The notes below the pieces were generated by a model. It had not been told where the DNA came from, made no database searches, and saw nothing but the letters and a program-made list of their open reading frames with translations. The position numbers and the translations under genes are program-made. Shown piece by piece: positions 8,695 to 15,613 of a stretch of 34,462 nt of DNA. The stretch spans positions 1 through 34,462 of the forward strand of contig JABHYO010000184.1 of NCBI GenBank assembly GCA_018656865.1. Reading direction: 5' to 3'. This DNA comes from Gammaproteobacteria bacterium. GTDB taxonomy: Bacteria > Pseudomonadota > Gammaproteobacteria > Pseudomonadales > Azotimanducaceae. Every line of letters begins with the position of its first letter. Positions within the stretch are counted from its first letter, which is position 1.

Positions 8695-8707
8695 TGGTTG
8701 TCAACCA
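8695..8707. promoter_or_regulatory. short dyad in the divergent promoter region
   Basis: TGGTTG-T-CAACCA is a 6-bp inverted repeat around one base, between the divergent flavoprotein gene (start 8650) and the sigma-factor gene. It could be an operator, but short dyads like this also arise by chance. Confidence 0.2.
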
Positions 8708-8781
8708 CACGGCTTGTGGATCGTTTATTGAAATGGACTAGTCAGAATTCAGGAAATCGATGGGAAATGCGCTCCCAATTG

Positions 8782-8810
8782 TTCAGAGGTCTCCAGGCTC
8801 TCTGTATACT
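8782..8810 (+). promoter_or_regulatory. sigma-70-type promoter for the sigma-factor operon
   Basis: A -10 element TATACT (8805-8810) follows a 17-bp spacer after TTCAGA (8782-8787; four of six bases match TTGACA). Transcription would begin near 8817. This rules out the upstream ATG at 8760 as the start of the sigma factor and leaves a short leader before the GTG at 8841. Confidence 0.45.
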
Positions 8811-8840
8811 TTCCCTGATCGGATGCAAGATCGGGGCGGC

Positions 8841-9374
8841 GTGCAGGATAAGCGAAAAGAGCTGGATCAGTTTCTCGGGTCTGTTGAGAGACCAGCATAC
8901 CGTATGGCTGAAATCGCTACTCGAAATCCGGATGATGCTCTCGATATCGTTCAGGATACGATGTTCAAACTCGTGGACAAATATTCGGGAAAGCCCCCTG
9001 AGGAGTGGCGTCCATTGTTCTATTCAATACTGCATTCCAGAATTACCGACTATCATCGCAGGAAGACGCTGACTGGCCGTATTTTCAGTTGGATCGGTTC
9101 CGGTGATGAGGAAGGTGAATTCGATTTCGGGTCGACCATTGAAGGCCCGCTTGAGAAACTTACCGAACAACTGACGCTTGAGAAACTACAGGGCGCGCTA
9201 GAGACTCTGTCGGAAAGACAGCAGCAGGTTTTCATGCTGCGTAACTGGCAGGGATTCAGTGTTGCCGAAACGGCGGGCATACTGAAATGCAGCGAAGGCT
9301 CGATTAAAACCCATATGTCCCGGGCGACAGCATCGCTGCTGAGGGCAATTGATCAGGGGAACGAATATGACTGA
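8841..9374 (+). CDS. RNA polymerase sigma factor, ECF-like sigma-70 family
   Basis: The 177-residue protein has sigma region 2 (MAEIATRNPDDALDIVQDTM; then PLFYSILHSRITDYHRR) and a region-4 helix-turn-helix (LSERQQQVFMLRNWQGFSVA, then AETAGILKCSEGSIKTHMSR). It directs RNA polymerase to a limited set of promoters. Start choice: the frame opens at 8760, but a promoter -10 lies at 8805-8810. The GTG at 8841 has GGGGCGG before it and begins VQDKRKELDQFL, the normal N-terminus as I recall it for this subfamily; ATG 8823 is the alternative. It overlaps the following gene by 8 bp (ATGACTGA), so the two are translationally coupled. Linkage to DUF3619- and DUF3106-type genes is a known arrangement in beta- and gammaproteobacteria. 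Confidence 0.9.
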   Translation: MQDKRKELDQFLGSVERPAYRMAEIATRNPDDALDIVQDTMFKLVDKYSGKPPEEWRPLFYSILHSRITDYHRRKTLTGRIFSWIGSGDEEGEFDFGSTIEGPLEKLTEQLTLEKLQGALETLSERQQQVFMLRNWQGFSVAETAGILKCSEGSIKTHMSRATASLLRAIDQGNEYD

Positions 9375-9735
9375 GCACAATGATCAGGATGGAAAAACCC
9401 AGGCGTTTGAAGAAAAGGCAAAACGGCTCCTTGATGAAAGTGTTGAGTACATGGATGGTCCGACCGCCGCAAAGCTGCATCAGGCCAGAAGCCGCGCGCT
9501 GGAATCACGATCGCGATCTTTCCGCTGGCAGACCTGGTCAGGTGCCGGTGCGCTCGCGGCGAGTGTGGCACTTGTTGCCGTATTTGTAGTGCGGGAACCG
9601 GCGGGTCTGCCGGTGATCTATGAAGACCCTATGCAGCAGGCAGTAGCTGAGGAGATGGAACTCATGGACGACCTGGATTTCATGGCCTGGCTCGTCCTTG
9701 AGGAGGGTGAGACCTATGCGACCGACCGTTCTTAG
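9367..9735 (+). CDS. single-pass membrane protein, DUF3619-like, candidate anti-sigma factor
   Basis: The 122-residue product has a soluble N-terminal part of about 55 residues (FEEKAKRLLDESVEYMDGPT, then AKLHQARSRALES), one membrane helix (about 57-75, GAGALAASVALVAVFVV), and a short acidic tail ending ELMDDLDFMAWLVLEEGE, predicted outside. Topology and position right after the sigma gene fit an anti-sigma factor or membrane partner, though no zinc anti-sigma HxxxCxxC motif is present. The upstream in-frame start at 9349 is rejected because the ATG at 9367 overlaps the sigma stop as expected for coupling. The 3' end overlaps the next gene by 20 bp. The DUF3619 assignment comes from layout and context more than from strong motifs. 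Confidence 0.75.
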   Translation: MTEHNDQDGKTQAFEEKAKRLLDESVEYMDGPTAAKLHQARSRALESRSRSFRWQTWSGAGALAASVALVAVFVVREPAGLPVIYEDPMQQAVAEEMELMDDLDFMAWLVLEEGETYATDRS

Positions 9736-9946
9736 GGGGCTGTTGATGTTGGTCTGGAGCAGTTTCAGTTTGGCGGAGGAGACGAATCCCTCGCTGGAAT
9801 TGCTTGAGTACCTCGGCAGTATGGTAGAGCAGGGCGATGAACTGATCGGTCCCCTGGATCTGGACGATGAACCGGAACCTTTCCCGGATTCCATCGTCAT
9901 TGAGCAACCTGGACTGGCTGAAGAGGAGGAGGTCTCTCGTGATTAA
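9716..9946 (+). CDS. tiny exported acidic protein of the sigma-factor operon
   Basis: This 76-residue ORF overlaps both neighbours (20 bp and 8 bp). The ATG at 9716 follows a strong GAGGAGGGTGAG site. MRPTVLRGLLMLVWSSFSLA looks like a signal peptide with cleavage after LA. The mature part is about 55 residues and very acidic, with LELLEYLGSMVEQGDELI and a Glu/Asp-rich tail. Small proteins with an LLE(Y/F)LG motif are, as I recall, common between DUF3619- and DUF3106-type genes, but I know no assigned function. Coupling on both sides and the acidic/basic contrast with the next gene suggest the two products interact in the periplasm (inference). Confidence 0.75.
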   Translation: MRPTVLRGLLMLVWSSFSLAEETNPSLELLEYLGSMVEQGDELIGPLDLDDEPEPFPDSIVIEQPGLAEEEEVSRD

Positions 9947-10457
9947 ATATTCTTCAATCCTCTTGTTAATGATCTTGTGTTCACCGGCAGTTGCCGTTGA
10001 TTGGGATGAGCTGGATCGGCGCCAGCAGGAGATACTCAAGCCCTACCACGGTGACTGGAACAGTTTCACTGAGGAGCAGCGCCAGCACTACGCGGCGGGA
10101 GCATCGCGGTGGGCGAAAATGAATCGAACCGGTCAGTCTGAGATGCAGCAGCGCTTTTCCAGTTGGCAAGCCATGCCTGACGTGAGAAAGCGCGCTCTGA
10201 TACAGCGGTTTTCAGAGTTTAAAAAACTACCGGCAGAAGATCAGCGTCGGCTTCGGCAGACCCAGCAGGATTTCCAAAGTCTTCCCGGGGGTGAACAGAA
10301 ACGACTACGGCAGAAATACGAGCGAGAGCAAAAAGCTGATCGTAGTAAGTCCTTTGAGAAATTCAAGAATCGCAGGCGAGCTAATGACAGACCGCAGGCG
10401 AACACACGCAGGCCGCCTGAGCGCAGGCCGCCTGATCGAAGGCCGCCAGGAAGATAG
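9939..10457 (+). CDS. DUF3106-type exported basic protein
   Basis: The 172-residue product starts at a GTG (9939-9941) directly after an AGGAGGAGGT site inside the previous gene. The N-terminus IKYSSILLLMILCSPAVAV is a signal peptide. The mature protein contains the repeated WxxL/F and LPxxxQRRLRQ helical units typical of DUF3106 (WNSFTEEQRQHYAAGASRWA; RFSEFKKLPAEDQRRLRQTQ; FQSLPGGEQKRLRQKYER). It ends in a low-complexity basic tail of RRPPE/RRPPD/RRPPG repeats. It is strongly basic, in contrast to the acidic protein encoded just upstream. Function unknown. The ATG at 9867 that opens the frame is rejected because it lacks a signal peptide and overlaps the previous gene extensively. Confidence 0.85.
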   Translation: MIKYSSILLLMILCSPAVAVDWDELDRRQQEILKPYHGDWNSFTEEQRQHYAAGASRWAKMNRTGQSEMQQRFSSWQAMPDVRKRALIQRFSEFKKLPAEDQRRLRQTQQDFQSLPGGEQKRLRQKYEREQKADRSKSFEKFKNRRRANDRPQANTRRPPERRPPDRRPPGR

Positions 10458-10575
10458 TCACAACCGGGACGGGAGGCCCTTTTTTTACGATGAAGTGTGT
10501 CAACGAAACCAGAGCCGAATCGTTTTCCTGTTAATGCCCACGGAATGGTTCCATGGGTGAGACAGGAGTTAACCC

Positions 10576-11277
10576 ATGAAGCCACGAAAACTGAAGACAA
10601 TTGTTGTACCTGCAGTCGCACTTGCTGCAGCTATCAACCTCTCACCGGCCTTCGCCGCTCCCCCTGACGGGGCCTTCGATCGCTCCCCAGATCATGCCGC
10701 TGATCGCTCGGGCGGTCGGCGAGGTGAGCGAAAGGGTGACCGACATCGATCTGGAAATCCCGAAGTTAAGGCAAGTCGGATTTTCAATTCACTGGATACT
10801 GATGAAAACGAGGTTATTACCCTCGATGAATTTATCGCGAAGCCACTCGCCAAGGCAGAAACACAATTCGATCGTGTCGATACCGATGACGATAGTCTGA
10901 TTTCCCTCGAGGAATTTCTGGCGACACACCACGATCGTGGAGAGGGCCGTGGAGAGGACAGACCCGAAATCGATCATGATGCTGTCAGAGCGTGCGTGGC
11001 AGAGGAGTTGGATCGGGACGTTCCCGAACGACCGGACCGTGAGACACGATTCGGTGAAATCGATACCAATGGCGATGGCTTTGTGGATTACGACGAGTTT
11101 GTTGCCAGCAAGGAAGCTCATGCTACGGCCAAATTCAATCTGATCGATGAAGATGCTGATGGTGGTATCACCGAGGAAGAACTCACTGCTGCCATTGAAG
11201 CCCAGCACGACATTCGACGGGTTCACAGGGACTGCGTCGAAGAACAGCTTGACGCAGATGAGCTGCTGGAAGGTTAG
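10576..11277 (+). CDS. exported EF-hand (calcium-binding) protein
   Basis: The 233-residue protein has a signal peptide (KLKTIVVPAVALAAAINL, cleavage probably after AFA at 27) and four EF-hand loops in two pairs: 74-85 (DTDENEVITLDE), 102-113 (DTDDDSLISLEE), 163-174 (DTNGDGFVDYDE) and 191-202 (DEDADGGITEEE). Loop 3 is fully canonical, and all four end in Glu at position 12. It should bind calcium in the periplasm or outside the cell. A GACAGGAG site precedes the ATG. It is 118 bp after the DUF3106 gene, so it may be a separate unit, although it is on the same strand. Its stop codon overlaps the dinB stop of the opposite strand. Role unknown beyond calcium binding. Confidence 0.88.
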   Translation: MKPRKLKTIVVPAVALAAAINLSPAFAAPPDGAFDRSPDHAADRSGGRRGERKGDRHRSGNPEVKASRIFNSLDTDENEVITLDEFIAKPLAKAETQFDRVDTDDDSLISLEEFLATHHDRGEGRGEDRPEIDHDAVRACVAEELDRDVPERPDRETRFGEIDTNGDGFVDYDEFVASKEAHATAKFNLIDEDADGGITEEELTAAIEAQHDIRRVHRDCVEEQLDADELLEG

Positions 11278-12521
11278 GAGGACTCTGGCGTAGAGACCCT
11301 TTCACCATCTCGATAGTCGAGGAAATCCAGGTTTACACCGTTCGATGAAACGGTGCCTGGATTTCCCATATCGGAGCCCCTGAATACGACATCCTTGCCG
11401 TATCTTTCTTTCAGCGAATCCAGCGTCGTTTCGAGTTTTCTTGGGCATGAATCTTCGAAGATATCCAATTGCAGCGGGTCACTGCGCCAGTTGAGATTGA
11501 AGGCTGCCATGCCGACCAGGCGGAACGGTCCCGGGTGCCTGACTTCATTAAGTAGTTGCGTTGCCGTGGCAAGGAATGCAGCGGCGGTATCGACAGGTCG
11601 TTTGAACTGACGTTGCCGCGTCAACATTTCAAACTTTGTTGTTTTCAGCCGAATGCGTATGCCCCCTGCGACATAGTTCTTGTCCCGGACACGCCGGGCG
11701 ATTCGTTCAGCGGAACGCCGCAGGTACAACTCAATATCCCGGCGATCCGACACATCCTGGCTCAGGGTGCGGTCAGAACCAATGCTCTTTGCCGATCGAC
11801 CGCGGCTAACGCGTCGTGGATCACGGGCATTTGCGAGGTCATGCAGGTGGCCCCCCCGGGCACCCAGTTGATGAACCAGAGATCGCCTTTCTGCCTTGGC
11901 GATCTGGCCTATAGTATGAAACCCCAATTGATTCAGTTTGGGGGTTGTCTTGGGACCGACGCCCCATAGCCGATTAACGGGTTGCGTTGCCAGCCAGTTC
12001 ACAGCCTTGTGCTGGGGGACAACTGTCAATCCATTGGGTTTGTCATGGGCACTTGCGACCTTGGCAACATACTTGGTGCCGGAAACACCAACAGAGATAT
12101 TGAGGTGCGTCACGTCTTTTACAGCCGCCTTGATTCGACGCCCCATTTCTTCAGGTGCACCAAAGAAATGTTCTGCCCCGGACATGTCGAGAAACGCTTC
12201 ATCCAAAGACAACGCTTCCACATAGGGAGAGAAGTAGCTGAAGACGTCCATGATCTGCTCAGAGATTTCCTGGTAGCGTGCAAACCGGGGAGAAACCACG
12301 AGGGCATGAGGGCAACGTCGTCTCGCTTCGCCCATGGGCATGGCGCTGCCGACATTAAAAGGTCTGGCCTCGTAGCTGGCGGTCAATACAACACCGCGAT
12401 AACTCTGCGGCCCGATGAGGATGGGTTTACCCCGCAGCGAAGGGTCGTCCAGCTGCTCGACGGCCGCGTAAAAGGCATCCATATCGGCATGGGCGATGAT
12501 CTTTGGCCAGCGTTCTTCCAT
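11274..12521 (-). CDS. dinB: DNA polymerase IV (Y-family translesion polymerase)
   Basis: The 415-residue protein has the Y-family palm: HADMDAFYAAVE with metal ligand Asp13 and Tyr18 at the steric-gate position, then EALSLDEAFLDMSG with Asp107/Glu108. After this come the thumb (RLWGVGPKTTPKLNQLGF) and the little-finger domain. QLDIF near 365 resembles a sliding-clamp-binding motif, though it lies about 50 residues from the C-terminus. It copies damaged DNA with low fidelity. The promoter region contains a perfect LexA box 20 bp before the ATG, so it should be induced by DNA damage. The stop codon shares bases with the EF-hand gene stop on the other strand (4-bp convergent overlap). Confidence 0.95.
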   Translation of the reverse strand: MEERWPKIIAHADMDAFYAAVEQLDDPSLRGKPILIGPQSYRGVVLTASYEARPFNVGSAMPMGEARRRCPHALVVSPRFARYQEISEQIMDVFSYFSPYVEALSLDEAFLDMSGAEHFFGAPEEMGRRIKAAVKDVTHLNISVGVSGTKYVAKVASAHDKPNGLTVVPQHKAVNWLATQPVNRLWGVGPKTTPKLNQLGFHTIGQIAKAERRSLVHQLGARGGHLHDLANARDPRRVSRGRSAKSIGSDRTLSQDVSDRRDIELYLRRSAERIARRVRDKNYVAGGIRIRLKTTKFEMLTRQRQFKRPVDTAAAFLATATQLLNEVRHPGPFRLVGMAAFNLNWRSDPLQLDIFEDSCPRKLETTLDSLKERYGKDVVFRGSDMGNPGTVSSNGVNLDFLDYRDGERVSTPESS

Positions 12522-12541
12522 ACTGGCAGCATACGTGAAAA

Positions 12542-12557
12542 CTGTATATATATACAG
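12542..12557. promoter_or_regulatory. LexA-binding site (SOS box) of dinB
   Basis: CTGTATATATATACAG matches the gammaproteobacterial LexA consensus CTGT(AT)4ACAG in all 16 bases, and the symmetry continues two bases outwards on each side. It is 20 bp upstream of the dinB start codon and overlaps a plausible -10 (TGTATA on the minus strand), where bound LexA would block transcription. Confidence 0.93.
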
Positions 12558-12602
12558 TTCTCAGAGGATCATCCGGAAACTGTAAACCCTTGCCGCGCGA
12601 GA

Positions 12603-13022
12603 CTATCCTGTTAACGCCCGCCTGGCGCCTTCGATACCACCAGCGTAAATCCCTCGAACGAGGTTGCTCGCTGTTTCCTCGTCGGCACCCCTGGGTTCGA
12701 AGGTGCCGGTCCAGTCGACGGAACAGGCATTTTCGCCATCCGCAGTGATCTTCACCGTCGCCGAGTAGTTGGAAACCGGCAGGGGATGATCTTCATTGAT
12801 GATGGCATAGGTGAAGGCCAGGCTGGCTTCATCGTGGGCTTCGAGTCGCTCGACGATCTTGGCCCCATTCATCGTGATAGTTCGTATGGCACCCACACCT
12901 TCACCTTCGACCTCTACGGCTTCGACGGGACCGCCGACCTTGACGCCGCCGAAATCACCGAGGATGCCCCAGACACCGTTGGCGCTTGCAGCGACTTGTT
13001 CAACAACCTGTACTGTTGTCAT
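12603..13022 (-). CDS. SRPBCC (START/Bet v1-like) domain protein
   Basis: The 139-residue product shows the polyketide-cyclase/dehydrase-like SRPBCC pattern: an N-terminal strand TTVQVVEQVAASANGVWGIL, the glycine-rich turn LGDFGGVKVGGPVEAVEVEG, then GAIRTITMNGAKIVERLEAHD and a long C-terminal helix ETASNLVRGIYAGGIEGARR. Such domains form a deep cavity for hydrophobic ligands; some are enzymes, others carriers. It is cytoplasmic, with no signal peptide. The start has AAGGAG at the right distance and is 3 bp after the stop of the alpha/beta hydrolase gene, so the two form an operon and may act on the same lipid-like substrate (inference). Confidence 0.85.
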   Translation of the reverse strand: MTTVQVVEQVAASANGVWGILGDFGGVKVGGPVEAVEVEGEGVGAIRTITMNGAKIVERLEAHDEASLAFTYAIINEDHPLPVSNYSATVKITADGENACSVDWTGTFEPRGADEETASNLVRGIYAGGIEGARRALTG

Positions 13023-13025
13023 GAT

Positions 13026-13961
13026 TTACTCCTTGTTGGTTTTTAGTGCGTCATTTAGTGCGGCCAGAAAACTGTTGTTAAGGCGTACACCCACAGCAGC
13101 CGTCGGTACAAATGATTCTGCGGCATGATAGACACCGGGAAAGACCGCCATTTCGGTCGGCACATCGGCGTCGATCAGTCGGCGAGCGTAGTCGATGTCC
13201 TCATCGCGAAACAGATCCTCGGAACCGACACAGAGATAGGCGGGTGGCAGGCCGCGCAGATCTTTCGCCCGGGTGGCAGCTGCATAGGGTGAGGCATCTT
13301 CGTCCGGTGTCCCGTCCAGATACATCTCCCAGGCATTAAAGGAAGTTGACTGCTTCCACACAGGATGATTCTGGTATTGACCCGAAACTGTGGCGTGAAG
13401 GTTGTCAATCATTGGGTAGAGCAACAGCTGCAGCCGAAGCGGAAAGTTGTCGCGGTCCCGGTTCATCAATGCAACACCGGCTGCCATACCGCTACCGGCA
13501 CTGGCGCCGCCAATGGCAACTCGATCAAGATCAATGTCGTAGCCCGAGTTACCCTTCATCAACCAGGACAGGGCTGCGTAACAGTCCTCAGGCCCGGCGG
13601 GAAAGGGATATTCTGGCGCCAGTCTATAGTCCACCGAAAACACGGTGCAGTCACAGTGATCTGCGATAACCATGGCTCGGTGGTCATCGGCCTTGCCGAG
13701 CACATAACCGCCTCCGTGAATCCACAGAACTGCTGCCTGACCGGGCCGATCGTTCTTGCGGTAAACATTGATGTCGAGATCACCGTCTGCTGTCTGGATG
13801 GTTTCTTTACCTTCCTGTACAGCTTCCGGTTTTGGTGGCGGCGGGTTCTGCGCCATGAGTTCCCTGACGCGAACAATATTGTCCCGTGTGATATCAAGCG
13901 CGGGGAAGGCCTCCAGGGCGGGAAGAAGGTCTGGGTCGATTTTCTCGTAGTCGAGTAACAC
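13026..13961 (-). CDS. alpha/beta hydrolase, hormone-sensitive-lipase-like esterase
   Basis: The 311-residue protein has the family IV esterase signature: oxyanion motif HGGGYVLG (82-89), nucleophile elbow GASAG with Ser154, acid Asp249 in GSEDLFRDE and base His279 in FPGVYHAAE. DYRLAPEYPFPAGPEDCYAA between the first two is also characteristic. No signal peptide, so it acts on soluble or imported acyl esters in the cytoplasm. It is the first gene of a two-gene unit with the SRPBCC protein and is divergent from the serine hydrolase at 14071. Substrate not predictable from sequence, though the family favours short to medium acyl chains. Confidence 0.92.
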   Translation of the reverse strand: MLLDYEKIDPDLLPALEAFPALDITRDNIVRVRELMAQNPPPPKPEAVQEGKETIQTADGDLDINVYRKNDRPGQAAVLWIHGGGYVLGKADDHRAMVIADHCDCTVFSVDYRLAPEYPFPAGPEDCYAALSWLMKGNSGYDIDLDRVAIGGASAGSGMAAGVALMNRDRDNFPLRLQLLLYPMIDNLHATVSGQYQNHPVWKQSTSFNAWEMYLDGTPDEDASPYAAATRAKDLRGLPPAYLCVGSEDLFRDEDIDYARRLIDADVPTEMAVFPGVYHAAESFVPTAAVGVRLNNSFLAALNDALKTNKE

Positions 13962-14070
13962 GGACTAACCTCTGAAAATTAAACCGGCACTGTAGCAGAA
14001 ACCAGGATTGGCCTCATCGCACTGGTATTCGTTACACTCGCGTTCTTCAATTGCCGAACAGAAATAAGAG

Positions 14071-15297
14071 ATGAATCCAGATCCTAAAATGGCGGGACTC
14101 TCACCAGCGCGCCTTGAGCGAATTACAACCCATCTGCAGGACAAGTACGTTACGCCGGGTAAGATCGCGGGCTGCCAGGTCATGGTGTCTCGACATGGTG
14201 TCCCGGCCTACTTTCGATCCTTTGGCGAAATGGATTGCGAGCGAGGCAGGAAGACTGAAGATGACACCGTCTATCGGATCTACTCTATGAGCAAACCGAT
14301 CACATCGATTGCGCTGATGATGTTGTTTGAGGAAGGTCTGTTTCAGTTGAGCGATCCGGTTTCTCGTTTTATTCCCTCATGGTCGAATCACCAGGTTTGG
14401 TTGGAGGGAGAGGGCGCGGAGATGAAAACCCGTGAGGCCGGGACGCCCATGATCATGAAAGATGTGCTTTGCCACACCGCAGGGCTGACCTATGGCGGCC
14501 TGCTGTACGATGAGCCATTGCATCCGGTTGACAAGATATACCGCGAATTACGGATCCGCCGGGATGATGGAGAAACTGCGCAGAGTTTTACTGAGAAGCT
14601 GGCTTCTGTACCGCTTCGCTATGAACCGGGTACGGCATGGATGTATTCGCTGGCAACCGATGTTTGTGGCTGCCTGGTGGAATTTATCTCCGGTCAACCT
14701 TTCGCTCAGTTTCTCAAGGAACGCATCTTTGATCCTTTGGGTATGGTAGATACCGGTTTCTCGGTCCGCGAGGACCAGTTAAACCGGTTTTCCGCCAACT
14801 ATGAACGGAAGCAGGATAAGTCACTTCGGCTGATTGATGATCCGGAAACCAGCAAGTATCTCAGCGAACCCAGCTTTTCTTCCGGCGGAGGCGGTCTTGT
14901 CAGTACTACTGCCGACTATGCTCGCTTTTGTGAAATGCTTCGTCGGGGTGGTGAGCTTGACGGGCATCGAATCATCGGTAACCGTACGTTAAAACTCATG
15001 ACTATGAACCATCTGCCTGGCGGCGCGGATCTGGCATCGCTGGCGATCGGAGGATTCACAGAGACAGAATACGAAGGCGTTGGTTTCGGTCTTGGTTTTG
15101 CTTCGACGCTGAATGAAGTTAAGGCCATGAATATAATGGCCGGTGACTACTACTGGGGTGGAGCCGCCTCGACGATTTTCTGGGTGGATCCGGTCGAAGA
15201 TCTCTTTGTGATATTTATGACTCAGTTGATGCCATCCGGGACCTTTGATTTTCGCGGTCAGCTGAAAAATATAATCTATGGTGCCATCGAGGATTAA
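14071..15297 (+). CDS. serine hydrolase, class C beta-lactamase-related (EstB-type)
   Basis: The 408-residue protein carries the SxxK motif SMSK (Ser72, Lys75) in YRIYSMSKPITSIALMM, the Tyr motif YSL (Tyr192) in GTAWMYSLATDV, and the C-terminal WGGAASTIFWVDP of penicillin-recognising esterases. DVLCHTAGLTYGG is also typical. There is no clear signal peptide, so it is more likely a cytoplasmic family VIII esterase or amide hydrolase than a secreted beta-lactamase. AGAAATAAGAG lies before the ATG. A small gene follows after 3 bp, so the two are probably co-translated. Antibiotic resistance should not be inferred from this fold alone. Confidence 0.9.
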   Translation: MNPDPKMAGLSPARLERITTHLQDKYVTPGKIAGCQVMVSRHGVPAYFRSFGEMDCERGRKTEDDTVYRIYSMSKPITSIALMMLFEEGLFQLSDPVSRFIPSWSNHQVWLEGEGAEMKTREAGTPMIMKDVLCHTAGLTYGGLLYDEPLHPVDKIYRELRIRRDDGETAQSFTEKLASVPLRYEPGTAWMYSLATDVCGCLVEFISGQPFAQFLKERIFDPLGMVDTGFSVREDQLNRFSANYERKQDKSLRLIDDPETSKYLSEPSFSSGGGGLVSTTADYARFCEMLRRGGELDGHRIIGNRTLKLMTMNHLPGGADLASLAIGGFTETEYEGVGFGLGFASTLNEVKAMNIMAGDYYWGGAASTIFWVDPVEDLFVIFMTQLMPSGTFDFRGQLKNIIYGAIED

Positions 15298-15300
15298 CAC

Positions 15301-15516
15301 ATGTGGAAGATGACTCTGAAACAGCGGCGGCGACATGGTGAACTGGTTACTGAATTCGACCGTCTGAAAAAGAACCCATACCTGCAGGTGGAGGAAGACT
15401 ATCAGTTTGGCCAGAATGCTGAAGAGGATGAGAAGTACCGCGAAGTGATAGAGGCATTCAACAAGGTTGTCACTGAAATGCACGAAATCGAGGAAGCTGC
15501 CCGGCAGCGCAGCTAG
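15301..15516 (+). CDS. small helical protein, unknown function
   Basis: This 71-residue ORF begins 3 bp after the serine-hydrolase stop. The product is charged and largely helical (MTLKQRRRHGELVTEFDRLK; then KYREVIEAFNKVVTEMHEIE), with no signal peptide or membrane segment. I do not recognise a family. Its tight spacing to the hydrolase and ordinary codon use support it as a real gene rather than a chance ORF. Confidence 0.6.
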   Translation: MWKMTLKQRRRHGELVTEFDRLKKNPYLQVEEDYQFGQNAEEDEKYREVIEAFNKVVTEMHEIEEAARQRS

Positions 15517-15533
15517 TTTAGTACTACGGGAAC

Positions 15534-15584
15534 CAGGAGCGTGACTTGCGTCTGGCGGTGATTGAGGTTTTACTGACGCTCCTG
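15534..15584 (+). terminator. inverted repeat, possible terminator
   Basis: CAGGAGCGT (15534-15542) and ACGCTCCTG (15576-15584) form perfect 9-bp arms around a 33-nt loop, followed by ATTATTTCG. It lies between the serine-hydrolase pair and the next operon. The long loop and weak T-tract make terminator function uncertain. Confidence 0.35.
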
Positions 15585-15613
15585 ATTATTTCGTCTTAAG
15601 TAAAGGAGCACCC

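Noticed and set aside
8760..8840. N-terminal extension of the sigma factor
   Set aside because: A -10 element lies within this stretch, and the extension lacks sigma-factor features; the GTG at 8841 has a better ribosome site.
10463..10486. GC-rich stretch plus seven Ts as a terminator after the DUF3106 gene
   Set aside because: Only 3-bp stems can be drawn before the T-run, so the hairpin is not convincing.
13365..13958. 197-residue open frame opposite the alpha/beta hydrolase
   Set aside because: The minus-strand gene has a full catalytic triad and operon context; the plus-strand frame shows no domain, and I see no clear ribosome site for it.
14071..15297. Serine hydrolase as an antibiotic-resistance beta-lactamase
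   Set aside because: The motifs are those of EstB-type esterases and there is no clear export signal; the fold alone does not show resistance.
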